A stretch of 64,000 nt of DNA from a bacterium SCSIO 12827. GTDB taxonomy: Bacteria > Pseudomonadota > Alphaproteobacteria > Rhodospirillales > Casp-alpha2. The stretch is taken from assembly GCA_024397995.1 (NCBI GenBank), contig CP073746.1, forward strand, positions 2,046,001 through 2,110,000, written 5' to 3'. The notes under the pieces are model-generated. The model was not told the origin of the DNA. It was given only the letters and a program-made list of their open reading frames with translations, and made no database searches. A program made the position numbers and the translations under genes. Below, one piece after another: positions 63,211 through 64,000 of this stretch. Positions within the stretch are counted from its first letter, which is position 1. The number at the start of each line of letters is the position of its first letter.

Positions 63211-64000
63211 ATGGTACAGATGGCCGCCGCGATGTCGCGGCTTGGCACCGAAAGCGCCTTCGAGGTTCTGGCCCGCGCCAATGCGCTGGCCGCCCAGGGC
63301 AAGGACATCATCAACCTCGGCATCGGCCAGCCCGACTTCAAGACCCCGCCGCATATCGTCGAGGCCGCCATCAAGGCGCTGAAGGACGGCCATCACGGCT
63401 ATACCCCCGCCAACGGCATCCCCGAGCTGCGCGAGGCCGTGGCGCGCGACATCGCCCGCCACCGCAAGGTCACGGTCGATCCCGCCGACGTCATCATCGT
63501 GCCGGGCGGCAAGGTCACCATGTTCTTCGCCGTGCTGGCGCTGGGCGAGCCGGGGGCGGAGATCATCTATCCCAACCCGGGATTCCCGATCTACGAAAGC
63601 GTCATCAAGTTCACCGGTGCCACCCCCGTGCCCATGGCCCTGCACGAAGACAAGGGCTTCGCCTTCTCGGCCGAGGAAGTGTTGGCCCTGATCACGCCGC
63701 GCACCCGGCTGATCATCCTGAACTCACCGGCCAACCCCACGGGGGGTGCCGTGCCGCGGGAGGAAATGGACAAGCTGGCGGCGGGCCTGGCCGAACACCC
63801 GCATGTCACCATCATGTCCGACGAGATCTATTGCCGCATGCTGTACGACGGGCGCGAGCACGTCAGCCTGCTGGAATACGAGCATCTGCGCGACCGGGTG
63901 ATCCTGCTCGACGGCTGGTCCAAGACCTATGCCATGACCGGCTGGCGCATGGGCTATGGCGTATGGCCGAAATCCATGGTCGAACCGATCACCCGCCTGG
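63211..64000 (+). CDS. Class I/II PLP-dependent aminotransferase (3' end outside window)
   Basis: The visible 263 residues are the N-terminal and central parts of an aspartate/alanine-type aminotransferase. They include DIINLGIGQPDFKTPPHIVE, NSPANPTGGAVPR (PLP-binding Asn), SDEIYCRMLYDG and the catalytic Lys region LDGWSKTYAMTGWRMGY. The partner substrate is not determined. It is divergent to the small cupin gene, and GGAG lies eight bases before ATG at 63211. The frame runs open to the window end. Confidence 0.92.
   Translation, partial: MVQMAAAMSRLGTESAFEVLARANALAAQGKDIINLGIGQPDFKTPPHIVEAAIKALKDGHHGYTPANGIPELREAVARDIARHRKVTVDPADVIIVPGGKVTMFFAVLALGEPGAEIIYPNPGFPIYESVIKFTGATPVPMALHEDKGFAFSAEEVLALITPRTRLIILNSPANPTGGAVPREEMDKLAAGLAEHPHVTIMSDEIYCRMLYDGREHVSLLEYEHLRDRVILLDGWSKTYAMTGWRMGYGVWPKSMVEPITRL

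Noticed and set aside
1-64000. CRISPR arrays, insertion sequences, prophage or integrase genes
   Set aside because: I saw no regularly spaced repeats, no transposase or integrase motifs and no terminal inverted repeats flanking gene sets.

Overview
This 64 kb window is a stretch of gene-dense, GC-rich chromosome from an alphaproteobacterium, most likely of the Rhodospirillales type. That placement is an inference. It rests on a GTTC-N7-GTTC LexA box in front of umuDC, a TctABC system, Liv-type ABC and ScfR-type genes, an SdhE/RecG/Mfd cluster, a TIGR02186-type membrane protein next to TauE/SafE exporters, and codon bias to G/C. There is no phage, insertion sequence, CRISPR array or rRNA operon. 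One tRNA gene (His) is present.

Layout. 1-2070: end of a lipoprotein-type secretin locus (minus). 2354-8622: an AraC regulator and a complete five-gene Liv-type ABC importer. 8866-13731: an ScfR-type XRE regulator, a single-domain response regulator, a small membrane protein and a symporter-histidine kinase fusion (CrbSR-like), suggesting control of short-chain acid use. 13818-20030: tctCBA importer, FCD-type GntR regulator, class III CoA-transferase and an atypical crotonase-fold enzyme, built around a nested-palindrome operator. 20147-23578: small proteins, a UMF1-type MFS transporter, a 48-residue ORF behind two tandem palindromes and a FrnE-like DsbA protein. 23600-29533: mfd, sdhE and recG. 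29557-32355: DUF502 membrane protein, a fluoroacetate-dehalogenase-like hydrolase, a cyclic-nucleotide-binding-domain protein and a Nudix hydrolase.

32369-40102 is the most unusual part. It is a type I secretion-like gene set (HlyD-type adaptor plus two ABC exporter subunits) with a DUF2927 protein and another secreted protein. Both ABC subunits have lost ATPase motifs: one lacks the Walker A lysine, and both lack the catalytic glutamate, the Q-loop glutamine, the LSGGQ signature and the H-loop histidine. The reading frames are otherwise intact, so the machine looks repurposed rather than dead. A lone fliG stands divergently beside it.

41338-46908: AsmA-like protein, TusA-like protein, two tandem TauE/SafE paralogues, a TIGR02186 protein and a universal stress protein. 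46960-49333: a GST, a GntR regulator and a class II aldolase. 49334-53081: rpe, class I fructose-bisphosphate aldolase and transketolase, a central carbon block on the minus strand. 53288-58713: a BolA protein, an RND efflux adaptor and pump, and a PAS protein. 58812-60609: a beta-hydroxyacid dehydrogenase and a 2-keto-4-pentenoate hydratase-type enzyme. 60815-62520: SOS-controlled umuDC. 62597-64000: tRNA-His, a small cupin and the start of a class I/II aminotransferase that runs off the window.

The longest intergenic gaps are about 280 bases (2071-2353), 240 bases (8623-8865), 240 bases (21834-22072) and 250 bases (60610-60862). Those with visible structure are annotated.
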